Source: Calendula officinalis
Taxonomy: Eukaryota; Streptophyta; Magnoliopsida; Asterales; Asteraceae
Direction: 5' to 3'
Length of the DNA: 64,000 nt
Assembly (NCBI GenBank): GCA_963853835.1
Contig: OY970820.1
Span: 51,642,407 to 51,706,406 of the forward strand
Both the position numbers and the translations under genes were made by a program. The notes beneath the pieces were generated by a model that was not told the DNA's origin, did no database searches, and worked only from the letters and a program-made list of their open reading frames with translations. Shown here piece by piece: positions 1-11,565 of the stretch. Position 1 is the first letter of the stretch. Each line of letters starts with the position of its first letter.

Positions 1-1045
1 TTTTTATCATCAAAATCTCTTTCAAAATCATTAATCATTTAGACATACTCAATTAGCCCATTACTAGCACTTTCTCAACATATCATTCTTTTCTTTATTA
101 AAAACGTTATTAATAAAGACTCTTAAACATCATAGTTTTCAAAATCATTTGCTATGTACTCAGTAAAAGTCTCATGTACTCACCTTAGCCAAGCTAACTC
201 CAAATCGTGTCTAATAACACGAATCCTTGCTTTCCTACTTGTGAAATGTCACCAAACTTTAGGTCTTCTTGACCTACCATCAATATCATCACGATAACTA
301 GTTATTATCCATAACTAATCACTAATCAATCCATATTCACATTCCTAACCACCAAGTTCATCCAACTTGGTGGAATTTCAAACCCTAGTTCAAGATTTCC
401 ATCAATAAACCCAAATCCAACTTGTACACATCGATTAAAAGCTTACAATGAGTGTTCTACACCCATGATTAGTCATCTTCCCCAAAGATGACATGGATGG
501 TTCGCAAACCACCATTTCTACCCATGCAAAGCTCACAACTAGCTAGATAACCTCAACAATCAAGAAATCTTACCTTTGATGTTTGAATCTCCAAAGATGG
601 TGAAGATTTGAGCTAGAAATCACCAAAATCGCCACTCAAGAGCTCTCAAGTCGGCTGCCCTTCAACAATGGTGGAAAATGAGTTAAAACCCTAGCTTTCC
701 CGATTTAATACTGGCCTCGCAGAGTTCACGTCGTGAATAGAACTTCACGTCGCGAAGTTCCCGTGTTGTGAGACTTCGCGTTCGTTAACTGGTCGTGAAC
801 TCCAAATATCAAAAACCCAATTTCCCTGATTAGTGTTCACGAACGTGAACAATAGTTCACGCCGTGAACTCTCTGGTGCAGCAAGGCTGCACCTTTTTGT
901 TCCACGACTCGACCCGGTTTCGTCCATAACTTCTTCATACGATGTCCAAATGACACGAAACCAATTCCTACGATCTTTAAATGATTTATCCTTGTTTATC
1001 ATATTTTTACATAATTTATTTAATACAAAATTTCGGGTCGTTACA
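1..1045 (-). repeat. 3' LTR of gag-only element (partial)
   Basis: This is the left LTR, truncated by the window edge. It ends (plus strand) in GTCGTTACA at 1045. It carries about 84 bases (roughly 956-1036) that the right LTR lacks, so the right LTR has a deletion near its outer end. Confidence 0.8.
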
Positions 1046-1064
1046 ACTATCCACCCCTTAAAAG

Positions 1065-1081
1065 ATTTCCGTCCTCGGAAT
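1065..1081 (-). promoter_or_regulatory. Stem-loop upstream of polypurine tract / 3' LTR
   Basis: On the minus strand this reads ATTCCG-AGGA-CGGAAAT: a five-pair core stem, one bulged A and an RGGA loop. It lies about 20 bases before the purine-rich AAGGGGTGGATAG run that abuts the 3' LTR. A similar hairpin sits at the same place in other LTR elements of this window. Confidence 0.45.
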
Positions 1082-2910
1082 CACTCAATCCTTGATTCAC
1101 CTCCAGATTATGATCCAATAATACTTATGCATTTAATTGCCCACTTGACCCGTTATACCCAGATGGATCAAAAACCCAAACTTGAGTTCCTAATATCCGA
1201 ACGGGTCAAAATTTCACAATTTAACCTTAACACTTTCAATTATTTAACCAATCCATTTATCCACATTGGGATGATATGACCCAAACATTACTAATAGCCA
1301 ATTAACCAAAACGATAGTCAACATCTAGCTTTGACCAAGTTGTCAACATTGACCCATCTTTGACTTAAGCACAAAGTCAACCATATCTTGAATATTTCAT
1401 TACCCATTAGTGATTCCATTAATCATTAATTCCTTAACAATCGACTTTACATTCATGGTCCAACAACCATTATGCTCGATTTCTAATTTCCATTCGAAAT
1501 ACCCAATGGTCAAAGTCGCACCCCTTGGGTACCATTATTTCCATTAATCCATTAACCACTATCATACACATGCAGATGATACATTATGCCCTTATCCTTG
1601 ACTCACCATTTTAAACGAAAATCAAAATCCAATTTTGACCTAAGTCAACAATCCACTAGTTGACCAACCTTGACTTATGAATAAAGTCAAACTTTGCTAA
1701 GTTCCACCTATTCTTTATTACTAAGGCATCGCTTCCCAAGCTTTTCATTCCCGATTTCAATATCTAATTTCCTTTCTCAATTGTTCCCTTTTTCCTCGAT
1801 TTCAATTTCCACAATCGATTAACAATTTTCATTTAAATTGATATCAATCTCTATTACTCTTTTACCTTCATTCTAATTCTTATACTATTTATAATTCCTT
1901 TCAAACATCCTTATACCATATTTGAAATTCCCGATTACCGGCTCTAGAGCCTCAATCACATCCAATCGTGGCCTAACCACCCATTATACCTCTTTCACCA
2001 CTCATTGGTTACTAACAAACTTTGCTTCCTAAAAGCATTCCTTTTTCATAAACCATGAACTTGTAGGCCTCTCCTACACCTACTTATACTTAAACACTAC
2101 CTGTGTTTTCAACCCAAGTTCTCACTTGCCATAAGAATCATAACAACAACTAACCATACGGTTCTACATACGTCAGATACAAACATCATATCCCTTATAT
2201 AAAATGTATACTTTAACTATCTTATCGAGATGATCAGAAAGCCTCCAATCCATCACGATCCCAAACTGTCACAATGATCGGAAAGCCTCCAACCCAAAGT
2301 GACTCATACAACACTATTTCATCTTGCATACAATCCATGTATGCATCAATACACTTAGCATCATGCTATCTTTTTCTTTCATAATTGACCTTCAATTTTC
2401 CCACTTATACATTATGCCACACGGTATACACATAACCATTTCTAGTGCTTTCCACCAATCTACTCATTTATCAATCGTCCTTATTTGATTCATTACTAAA
2501 ACTTCTAATCTTTCTTTCACCCGGTCATCTTGAGTCAACTAGTTGACTCGATCGGTACCCATAGGTACACCATCATGCTTTTTTTTTATAAACCTTTACC
2601 AAGTATAAATTACTCACCCTTGATGTCACACCCGACATCCTTGACACGAACATTTGCTATGGCTATTTGCCAACATTCAATCAATCATATCCAACTTTCA
2701 CTATTCTACGATAACATAATCCTTCCTATACTCATTTCTTGCGACATACCGGTCGCCACCCCATTCGACTATACACATAATAACCCGGGGAGATTATCTC
2801 CCAACTTTAACTCTTTTCACATCATACATTCCATCTATATTTATTCTCATACTTAGATCACATAAGCACCAATTTGTGCAACATAAAAGCAATTAAACCC
2901 TAATGATATA
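1082..2910. other. Non-coding internal region of gag-only element
   Basis: AT-rich stretch between the 3' LTR and gag. It contains several scattered variants of a TTGAC/GTCAA-rich motif (for example around 1320-1390 and 1640-1690). I see no reverse transcriptase, RNase H or integrase motif on either strand; the short open frames look fortuitous. Confidence 0.5.
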
Positions 2911-4131
2911 TCAAAACTTCATAAACGAATTACCTGAAGCGGCTCCACGAGTTTCCTTCACCCGATTCCTGTTGGCGGTTGATGCTGACGTGTCGGTTCT
3001 TTTCCTCGGGCACGCACTACTATAGTGTCCCACCTCGTGACAAGTGTAGCATTCCACTTCCTCGAGGTTCCTTACTTTGTAATCCTTTGCTCGGTGTCCT
3101 ACTCGTCCACACTTGAAGCATATAGCCGTATTTGCTTTGCATTCCCCCTGGTGATTCTTCCCACAACTTTGACAACTTCCAACGCCACCGTGCTTCGACG
3201 AATGCAGTTTGAACTTTTCTTTCTTCGTTGATCCTAGGCTACTATCGAGCTTCTTTCCTTCCCCTTTTGATGCCGACTCTTGTGCCTTTCGCCGAAAAAC
3301 CCTCTCAACACCTCGAGCGGTACTAATGGCCTCATCCAACGTGGTCGCTCGCTTGACTTCCAATTCAAACTCCGGTGGTAGTCCATTTGCATACCGAACC
3401 ACCTTCATACGCTCCGTCGGATAGGACTTGATTACAAACGGAAGTAATCCCGTAAACTTTTTTGTTTATTCTTCCACCGACATATTTCCCTTCTTGATGA
3501 ACATGAACTCTTCTTGCAACTCTTCTAGATCTCTCTCGGGACAAAACTTTTCCTTCAACCTACTCGTGAAGTCCTTCCACGACATCTTGTACACTTTCTT
3601 TCCCAAAGTCTCATACATGGTATCCCACCATGTCAACGCTTCATCCTTCAACTGTCGGGATGCATAAATGACCATGTCTTTCCTCAAACACTTGCTACTT
3701 TCTAGTACTTGCTCGGTTTCCCGAATCCAACGCATCGTGACCTTCGGTTCTGAACTTCCATAATACACACCGGGGTTGCACGTCATGAATGCTTTGTATG
3801 TACATCATTCTCTTTCCTCCGACCCCGAATCGTTGCTTTCCTCGGTCGGTGGCTCCTCAGTACGGGCCTTGCTACCCGAAGACTTACTTTCCCCATGGGA
3901 CTTAGAATTATTATTCCTCTCTTCGTTGAACCGGTTAGTCACGATCCGGTTCACATCCTCATTCACCACTTCCCTTATTTGGGTAAACAATTTCTGGATA
4001 GCTTCCATAGTTACCGGGGTTTGGTTTGCACCCAAACCGGAACCCTCTCCATTATTACCGGGATGAGTCGGGATTCGATTTGAACCCGTCTCATGATCTC
4101 GTGGATTCTCTCCACTTCTTGGGTTCACCAT
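2911..4131 (-). pseudogene. gag: Retrotransposon gag with CCHC zinc knuckles, two premature stops
   Basis: Nucleocapsid/capsid precursor of a Ty3/gypsy-type element. The ATG at 4131 and three consecutive open segments (4131-3805, 3786-3466, 3408-2911) are all in one frame. The frame is broken only by a TGA at 3807-3805 and a TAA at 3468-3466, about 406 codons in all. The middle segment holds the retrotrans_gag capsid fold (ALTWWDT, then the W-x-DF...F-CPERDLEEL stretch). The C-terminal part carries three cysteine-rich knuckles: a variant CQSC...H...C; a CFKCGRVGH knuckle whose final Cys is Tyr; and an intact CYTCHEVGHYSSAC. No pol follows. Clean nonsense changes without frameshift suggest recent loss of function; movement would need Gag and Pol from a relative. 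Confidence 0.85.
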
Positions 4132-4356
4132 TTTCTATATCAACATACTAAACCATTAAATTTCAAAGATTGACTTATTAGTCAAACATAACCCATATAG
4201 CCGAAAACATTGTCCTTTCTCTTAGGGATCGACCCTAATATACCCATACTTTACTGTCTCAAAAACTAATCATGGACATCCTATGGAAAACATATGGTCC
4301 TACTAGCATAGCTTAAGACTAGGGAGGTCAAACCTACCTAATTCACTTAAACTATA

Positions 4357-4368
4357 GCTCTGATACCA
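4357..4368 (-). promoter_or_regulatory. Primer binding site (tRNA-iMet type)
   Basis: On the minus strand this reads TGGTATCAGAGC, complementary to the 3' end of plant initiator-Met tRNA. It starts three bases after the 5' LTR end, the normal place to prime minus-strand DNA synthesis. Confidence 0.9.
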
Positions 4369-4371
4369 AGT

Positions 4372-6489
4372 TGTAACACATCATTTTTCAAAACATCATT
4401 TAAACATATTTTTAAATAAAAATATTACAAGTCCAATATTCCCAAAATACGGTTTAACGAAAACCTTTGAAAAGATTATCAGAGTTATTAAATCCGGTGT
4501 TACAAAGATAATATCATAACCATAGGATAAACGGGATCTACCTACGAGCTCCCGAGCTAGACAACACTAGGCCACTTCTTTCGCGACCCTCTAATCCAAC
4601 GATCCTGAACCTGAGTACATAGCCGGAAACAAAGTAGTACGTGAGACAAAATAGTCTCGTGAGATACATGGGTTTTCGACCCATTCTCAAAAGATTTATA
4701 AATAATACCTATATCAAAATAAATACTTATCCTCATCATTTCTATTAATTCAAGACTTTACTCTTATTCATTTAATCACATAACTAATAAGCTCGCCATA
4801 AGCTTAATCATTATCTAATCACATATTTGTAAGCTATCTCCAAGCTTACACTTTCTTTATAACATATGCAACGGACCTCTCCGAAGCCAACTCTCCCGAT
4901 ATGGGACGTCATAGGTAAACTATCAAGGTAATTGGGAACCCCCATCTTACCGAGATTCATAAGCTCTCCCCGTTTCCGGGTCGCCATGCTCACCCAACAC
5001 TGGGTGTTGTAAACTGTGACATTCTACTCTTTGCGCAGGGAGGTACCACCCCAAGTAGACGTCTCATGCTCCCCCATTTCTGGGCGGTCTTATTCCGGAT
5101 ATCTCAGTAACACTTATGAGCCTCAGCTCCATTAATCAAAATATGAGCGTTAGCTCCTTTCCTCAAATTCATCACTTATTAGAATACACCTATTCTAATT
5201 CATCATATTATTCTTTTTACTTATTCAGTTTCAATCTCGACTTTACCAAGTCCTTTACTAATTTAAAACATATTTATCGTTTATGAAAATCATATTACTT
5301 TGACTCTTCTTTGACTAGGATACATGTTTATTACTAGCCACTCTATACCCATTCTCTTAGTAATTCGATAACTACTTTTATTAATATAATATACTAACCG
5401 ATACTTATTACTTAAAAATCATTGTCTCAAGCCTTATTAATACATACTATTAATAAATCGATTATCAAGCTCTTTTAAGCCATTATCTCTATTCATACAT
5501 CTTATTTATAAAAACTCATTAATTACTTTTTATCATCAAAATCTCTTTCAAAATCATTAATCATTTAGACATACTCAATTAGCCCATTACTAGCACTTTC
5601 TCAACATATAATTCTTTTCTTTATTAAAAACGTTATTAATAAAGACTCTTAAACATCATAGTTTTCAAAATCATTTGCTATGTACTCAGTAAAAGTCTCA
5701 TGTACTCACCTTAGCCAAGCTAACTCCAAATCGTGTCTAATAACACGAATCCTTGCTTTCCAACTTGTGAAATGTCACCAAACTTTAGGTCTTCTTGACC
5801 TACCATCAATATCATCACGATAACTAGTTATTATCCATAACCAATCACTAATCAATCCATATTCACATTCCTAACCACCAAGTTCATCCAACTTGGTGGA
5901 ATTTCAAACCCTAGTTCAAGATTTCCATCAATAAACCCAAATCCAACTTGTACACATCGATTAAAAGCTTACAATGAGTGTTCTACACCCATGATTAGTC
6001 ATCTTCCCCAAAGGTGACATGGATGGTTCGCAAACCACCATTTCTACCCATGCAAAGCTCACAACTAGCTAGATAACCTCAACAATCAAGAAATCTTACC
6101 TTTGATGTTTGAATCTCCAAAGATGGTGAAGATTTGAGCTAAAAATCACCAAAATCGACACTCAAGAGCTCTCAAGTCGGCTGCCCTTCAACAATGGTGG
6201 AAAATGAGTGAAAACCCTAGCTTTCCCGATTTAATACTGGCCTCGCAGAGTTCACGCCGTGAACACAACTTCGCGTCGCGAAGTTCCCGTGTTGTGAGAC
6301 TTCGCGTTCGTTAACTGGTCGTGAACTCCAAAGATCAAAAACCCAATTTCCCTGATTGGTGTTCACGAACGTGAACAATAGTTCACGCCGTGAACTCTCT
6401 GGTGCAGCAAGGCTGCACCATTTTGTTCCACGACTCGACCCGGTTTCGTCCATAACTTCTTCATACGATGTCCAAATGAGGTCGTTACA
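4372..6489 (-). repeat. 5' LTR of gag-only element
   Basis: The LTR is 2,118 bp, TGTAAC...GTTACA on the plus strand. Its outer part (6240-6400) has a cluster of near-palindromes built on GTTCACG/CGTGAAC and CTTCGCG/CGCGAAG that is shared with the 3' LTR. In transcript orientation this cluster lies near the start of the LTR (U3), so a regulatory role is conceivable but unproven. Confidence 0.85.
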
Positions 6490-6646
6490 TGAAACACATG
6501 TGTTTCAAACACATGTGTTTCCAGTTACGACCACCACCACCGGTCACCACCGCCAGCGGCCACCCTCCGGCCGCCGTCCACCGCCCATCGCCGTTGTCCG
6601 CTGCCCTCCGCCGTCTCCGGCCGCCGGAGGTGGGTGGAGTATTGAT
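6490..6646. other. GC-rich, CCG/CACC-rich stretch with ACACATGTGT palindromes
   Basis: Begins with two copies of a palindrome (AAACACATGTGTTT) and continues with a proline/arginine-coding-like CCG-rich run. A third copy of the palindrome follows the hAT element at about 7340, so an older palindrome-bordered sequence may have been split by that insertion. Confidence 0.3.
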
Positions 6647-7324
6647 AGGGGTGTTCGTTTGGACGGTTTGGTTTTATCCGAACCAAATAGGTGAAACCAA
6701 ATAAAGTCCGGTTTTCAAAAGTTTAAATCGAACCGTCCAAACTAATCCGGGAACCAAACCGATCCGAACCAAATAACAATTTGGTTGGTTTGGTTTTATC
6801 CATTTGGTTTTTCCTTAAAATTTTCAAAATACTACAAAAGTATATAACATAAATAATATTAAGTTCGATATGTAAAATTCCAAAATGATAAACTACTTTG
6901 TACATCAAAACAAGTATAATTCATAGCTTGTGACATTTATAATCATATATGTAAAAATCTTGACATCAACTTTATCATAAACTCCAAAAAGATTGTTACA
7001 TCGCCAACTGATACAATATAAAATGGAACAAGTGTTAGTATATAAATCAATTTACTATAAGAAATGTAAGGAATCGGAGTATCATAATTGCTTACAATGG
7101 AAATCAACAAGTATTAGTATATAAATCAATTTACTATATATTATTATTCGGTTTTTTTAGACAATCCGGTTTTCACAACAGAAACCAAATCCAATCCGAA
7201 ATCCAAACTATTAATTTGGTTAAAGTCCAAATTGATCCAAAAAACCAAATAACCAATCCAAATAGTCCGATCCAAAATATCCAATTGGACAATCCGGTTA
7301 TATCCGTATAGTGAACACCCCTAG
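6647..7324. mobile_element. Non-autonomous hAT-type element
   Basis: Ends are AGGGGTGTTC and GAACACCCCT, flanked by an identical 8-bp duplication GTATTGAT (6639-6646 and 7325-7332). The TAGGGGTG-like terminus plus an 8-bp target duplication is characteristic of hAT elements. Subterminal regions are rich in the TTGGTTTGG and CCAAAT motifs. At 678 bp with no transposase, it needs a transposase in trans. Confidence 0.8.
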
Positions 7325-7478
7325 GTATTGATGTATTGAAGCACATGTGTTTGTAGTGGTGGTGGTGGTTTGAATATTGATCTTAACCATTGACTTTTTC
7401 TTGATCCAAAGGCTAATAATTGTCCCTTGAAACTAGATAAAATTAATGGACTACCTTGAACAAATCACTTAGTTTATA

Positions 7479-8660
7479 GGGCAAATGTCAGAAAGTGTCC
7501 ATGTGGTCTTGGGTTTTCTGGCTTTTCGTCTCTAAACTGTTTTTTCAAAATTTTTGTACCTATATTCTTTAAAATTCTGGATTTGTATCTTTCCGTCCAA
7601 TTTGGCTGTTAAGTAACGGAATTTGCCAAAAAAAAATGGGGGGTATTTTCGTCATTTTCTCTTTTCCCATTTCTTTTTTCTTTTTTCTCTATTTTTTTCA
7701 TCTTCTTCATCTTCTACAAATTTGATGAAACCCACCACCAAATTCATCCACCTCCACCCTCCCAAATTCTTCCTCTTTCAAACCCTCTTTATCATCTTCC
7801 TCCCCATTCTTCAATCTATTTTAACGATCTAAAATCTGAGTTTCTTCCAACTAAATCCTCTGATTTCAAGCATAAAAATTGAGAATCCACCATCCTTCAA
7901 CAATTCTGTTTTCTCCGCCCGTCACAGTCACCGCCATCATCTTGAACTGTCACTGCCGACCCTCCCGACTTGAACTGTCACCATCCGCCGCCCATCACAG
8001 TCACCACCATCATCTTCTCCGACAATGGTGGTTACGGGATCGGATCTCAGATCTACTTTCCAAAATAAAAAATGAATCTTTATGGGTGAATGTAGATGCC
8101 CAGTGCTAAAACCTTGATTGTGAATCAAAAAGAGCGTGGATTTTGGAATGCACATATACTGGTGGATGATGAGATAGTCATGGCTATTGGAGAGAATTTA
8201 CACAGGTTACACCCGTTATGATTCTGGGCACCAACAATTTGCACGTGATTATCATGAAACTATTATCAATATGCTGACTGAAGATATTAATCCCGCTGTC
8301 ATCAGTTCTTTATTTAATGATTTATCTTTCGTTGGCTGAAATGATTTCTTTTGACAGTGGAAGTTGTTAATTGAGGATTCGATTTGTGATGGTGGTGGTG
8401 TCTAATTTGCTGGGGTTTTAGTTAGATTAGGGTTCATCAAATAGGGGATTAGGGTTATTGGTTTATAATGAATATGAAGCAGAAAGATGCATAAAAGACC
8501 AAAATACCCTCACATGTTTAGCATGTGGGGTCAGTTAACAACTAATTTTGGACGGAAGGACGATAAACCAGAATTTTAAACAGTACAGGGTCAAAAATTT
8601 TGAAAAAAAAAGTTTAGAGACAAAATGCCAGAAAACCCAAGACCATTCTAATATTTACTC
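7479..8660. mobile_element. Mutator-like element with long TIRs, non-autonomous
   Basis: Long inverted ends of about 130 bp both contain the same TGGTCTTGGGTTTTCTGGC core and a GGACGGAA inner block. They are flanked by an exact 9-bp duplication TAGTTTATA (7470-7478 and 8661-8669), the Mutator signature. The core carries GC-rich, CACC/CCGCC-rich sequence around 7905-8040 that might be captured host DNA. No transposase is visible. Confidence 0.8.
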
Positions 8661-8858
8661 TAGTTTATAATCTTTTTTTATGTCGATCATAAAACTTCGG
8701 TTTTACATGAAAAATTGTCCATTGACAGTTTGGCACTGTACTATTCGGTTGTAAATCCTTTCTTTTACTAAAATATCTATGGACAAGAATCACACTAAAA
8801 AACATTAGTTTTATTTACGAGAATGTAAATTTTATTACGAAATAACGTATAAAAAAAA

Positions 8859-10021
8859 GGGTAAATTACAGTTTTTGTCCCTGACCTATGGCCGATTCGG
8901 GGTTTTTGTCCCTAATGTTTTTTTGTCGGTTTTTTTGTCCTTTAAGTTTTTAAAATGCTGGAAATTTGTCCTTCCGTCCAAAAAACTCAGTTAACTAACG
9001 ATATTTTTGTCAATTTCCCCAAATTACTCATATTTTAACTCTTTTTCCCCAATCTTTTTCCCCCAGAAGAAGCACCACCATCGTCTTCTCCGGCGACAAT
9101 TTCCGCCAAACACCACCATCGTCTTCTCCGGCGAAAATTTCCGCCAAACACCACCATCGTCTTTTCCGGCGACGATTTCTGCCAAACACCACCATCGTCT
9201 TCTCTACTCAATCACTGGATCTGCCTTCGTTGCAGTTGCTGTTCCGCCAAACACCACCATCTGAGTGTTAAGGTTTTTGTGAATCCCCTGATTAATGATT
9301 AGGAAATATGGGATAAAAACCTGCAACAAATTCATCTCCGGCGGAGGTGTCAAATCAACCATTTCAAACATAACACCTCAAATTGAAAGAACAATAAAAA
9401 CGCTAAAACCAGCTGAAATCGCCGAAACACAAATAAAACCAATCAATTAAACCGAAGCCTCTTAAGTTCGCATAATTCATTATTAAAACTGCCGATACGA
9501 CTAAACTGGAACAAATTTACAAGCAAAATTGGAATTAGGGTTTCATACAAACGAATTGTTGGTGTCTGCGTGCAGATCCAAAGCTAAAGCACAAATTGGA
9601 AAGATTTGGTTTTTTATTTGTAATTTCTCGAAGTAATATTCCATAACCCCTTACGTATTCAATTTCATCTCTCCATCGATCTTTTGGTGGGGGTTCTGGT
9701 CGGAATCATGAGGGTAACAAACCCCTAAGTTAATTTCGGGTTTGGGAAAGGTTTCAGATGTGGATTTGGTAGCAGGCGGTGGTGTTGGGGGTTTAGGGTT
9801 TGTGGGTGTTGGGGAAGAAGATGAAGAAGATGAAGAATTGTAAAAAGGACTAAAATGCCCTCACATACCTTGCATTTTTCGTCACTTAACGGCTAAAAAT
9901 AGACGGAAGGACAAATTTCCAGAATTTTAAAAACTTAAAGGACAAAAAAACCGACAAAAAAACATTAGGGACAAAAACCCCGAATCGGCCATAGGTCAGG
10001 GACAAAAACTGTAATTTACCC
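8859..10021. mobile_element. Second Mutator-like long-TIR element with GC-rich cargo
   Basis: Ends are near-perfect inverted repeats of about 120 bp starting GGGTAAATTACAG (8859) and ending CTGTAATTTACCC (10021); by eye they differ by one base. Flanks TAAAAAAAA and TAAAAAAAT match at 8 of 9 positions, as for a 9-bp Mutator duplication. The internal part carries CCGGCG-rich sequence and a minisatellite. The inner TIR blocks resemble those of the element at 7479-8660, so the two are related. No transposase is present; Pack-MULE-type capture is possible. Confidence 0.8.
9066..9200 (+). repeat. Minisatellite of about 36 bp, four imperfect units
   Basis: Four successive units share the motif CACCACCATCGTCTTCTCC followed by GGCGA and TTTC(C/T)GCCAAA. 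It lies inside the long-TIR element and is open in one frame, but there is no sign that it is translated. Confidence 0.7.
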
Positions 10022-10320
10022 TAAAAAAATTAACTTGATATATAATATTCAAATAATAAATATTTAAAGAACCAGTTACTTTCCATAAGTAGTAGTAAAA
10101 AGGTTCAATTTTCCAAAACATATATATTTGTATATTATGAATTTGAGCTTAGTTAGTATATATTTTGAGATTTGAAATAAGAGATTATATATTAATATAT
10201 GTAATTCCCTTTAATTTCCTATTATAAGATTTTTGTATATACTTTTCAAATTTAATATCAATATAAAAGGTTCACTTATAATCACCTTATAATCAACACT
10301 AAATTATAAACCACTTAGCA

Positions 10321-10660
10321 CTTTAAATTTTGGATTTTGATAATGACAGCCCTTAGGGCTGTCGTTAAGTGCATAAACAATTGTACATTATTTTATGAGG
10401 GGGTATTTCATAAAATGCAGGAGTTGGTTACAATGAATGTACACATTTATTCTGCATGTATTATCAAAACCCTAAATTTTAAGCAAAAGTTTCATCAACA
10501 CTATATTATAAATTACTAAGGGTTTTGCTAATGACAGCCCTTAGGGCTGTCACTAATATACATAAAAAGCTTGTTCATTGATTAAAAAAATAATATTCCT
10601 AAAATTCAGGGGTTATCCTTTGTATATTTTGTCTTCCATTAGCATTTTCCAATTACTAAT
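10321..10660. mobile_element. Two small related MITEs with palindromic ends
   Basis: The perfect palindrome GACAGCCCTTAGGGCTGTC occurs twice, each time after TTTTG(A/C)TAATG (about 10346 and 10532). The first unit closes at 10480 with an inverted copy of its start (TTATCAAAACCCTAAATTTT). A third, more decayed member lies at 16517-16664. They are probably MITEs of a single family; superfamily not determined. Confidence 0.5.
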
Positions 10661-10960
10661 GTGCTCCTGAAGTATATAAATTTTTTTTCTTTTATCTATA
10701 TATGTCAACTTCTATATTGATATTAATTTTTGTATTGATGTATATCAAAGATATATTGAAAATCCAATAACAAATTAAAATACATGATTATTAATTGTAG
10801 TAGGTAAATATAAAGAAAACAAAATTAGAAGAAAAAACATTCCGAAAATTTAGAGTAAAAAATGTGGAAAATTGTGAGATTTTGAGTAAATTTAAAACTT
10901 TGCGGCCACCCCTTCCTTCCCATGGTCTCCGGCTTCTTACACGAGAAGAGGCCATAGCTA
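10661..10960. other. AT-rich upstream region of the RRM gene
   Basis: Region that should hold the promoter of the RNA-binding protein gene. It is AT-rich and I cannot single out a TATA box with confidence. Confidence 0.3.
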
Positions 10961-10966
10961 CCCTTT

Positions 10967-11564
10967 CTCTCTCTCTCTCTCTACAATCTATAACAACAAT
11001 TGCGATTAGAGAGAGATCTTAATCATCTCTACTTCATTCTCTCTTCTCATCTAACAACGAAACTCTGAATTTTGCCCAAAGGGGGCGTCTTTCGCCCTCG
11101 CTTCTCATGCCTTCTTCATTCAGATCTTAGATTCTTGATCCTGTTTCATCACTTGGTAAGATTACGACTTGAACAATCATGTTTTGTTGTTATTTATCGT
11201 CAATCTGCACTTTTCAATCGTAAATTTATGTAATTTATTGTTTTGGTTGCAGGAGTTGTGGTTTCGTGTGTTGATTGTTGATCAAGTAACGATCTGTGGA
11301 AAATCCGATGCTTTTTGGTTGATTCGAGAATACCTATTTATCACCTACAGATTAATCCATCAAGTTTCTGGTAAATTTCGTTCTGAATTTCGCCCTTTTT
11401 AGTTAATCTGCGTGTTGATGTATATGCAGATAAGGTGTTTGATGAATTAACCGACTTTATTTGTGTATTATATATCGTTTTGATGAGATCTGTGTGTTTG
11501 GATTCATTCGATGGTGAAATTGTCTACTCGAATAAAAACGATTGATTGGTTTTTGATCGTGTAG
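10967..11564 (+). promoter_or_regulatory. 5' leader of RRM gene: CT tract and two predicted leader introns
   Basis: A (CT)n tract at 10967-10982 is typical of plant core-promoter/leader pyrimidine patches. Two introns are suggested by splice consensus: donor GGTAAG at 11156 with acceptor TTGCAG ending 11252, and donor GGTAAAT at 11371 with acceptor GTGTAG ending 11564. The second ends just two bases before the start codon. These are predictions from consensus only. Confidence 0.55.
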
Positions 11565-11565
11565 A

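Larger units (their letters stand above)
1..6489 (-). mobile_element. Gag-only LTR retrotransposon (TR-GAG-like), left end outside window
   Basis: Bases 1-955 recur almost unchanged at 5526-6478, so these are the two LTRs of one element. A methionine-initiator-type primer site lies just inside the right LTR and a gag frame runs on the minus strand, so the right LTR is the 5' LTR. The internal part is only about 3.3 kb and shows gag but no protease, reverse transcriptase, RNase H or integrase motif that I can find. That layout matches the non-autonomous TR-GAG class described in plants; the class assignment is inference. The two LTRs are very similar, which suggests a fairly recent insertion. 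An autonomous element with a deleted pol is the alternative. Confidence 0.7.

Noticed and set aside
833..1279. 148-codon plus-strand open frame
   Set aside because: Lies across the LTR border of the gag-only element, is absent from the matching place in the other LTR, and has no domain.
2530..2856. 108-codon plus-strand open frame opposite the retrotransposon interior
   Set aside because: Low-complexity composition, no recognisable domain, antisense to the element.
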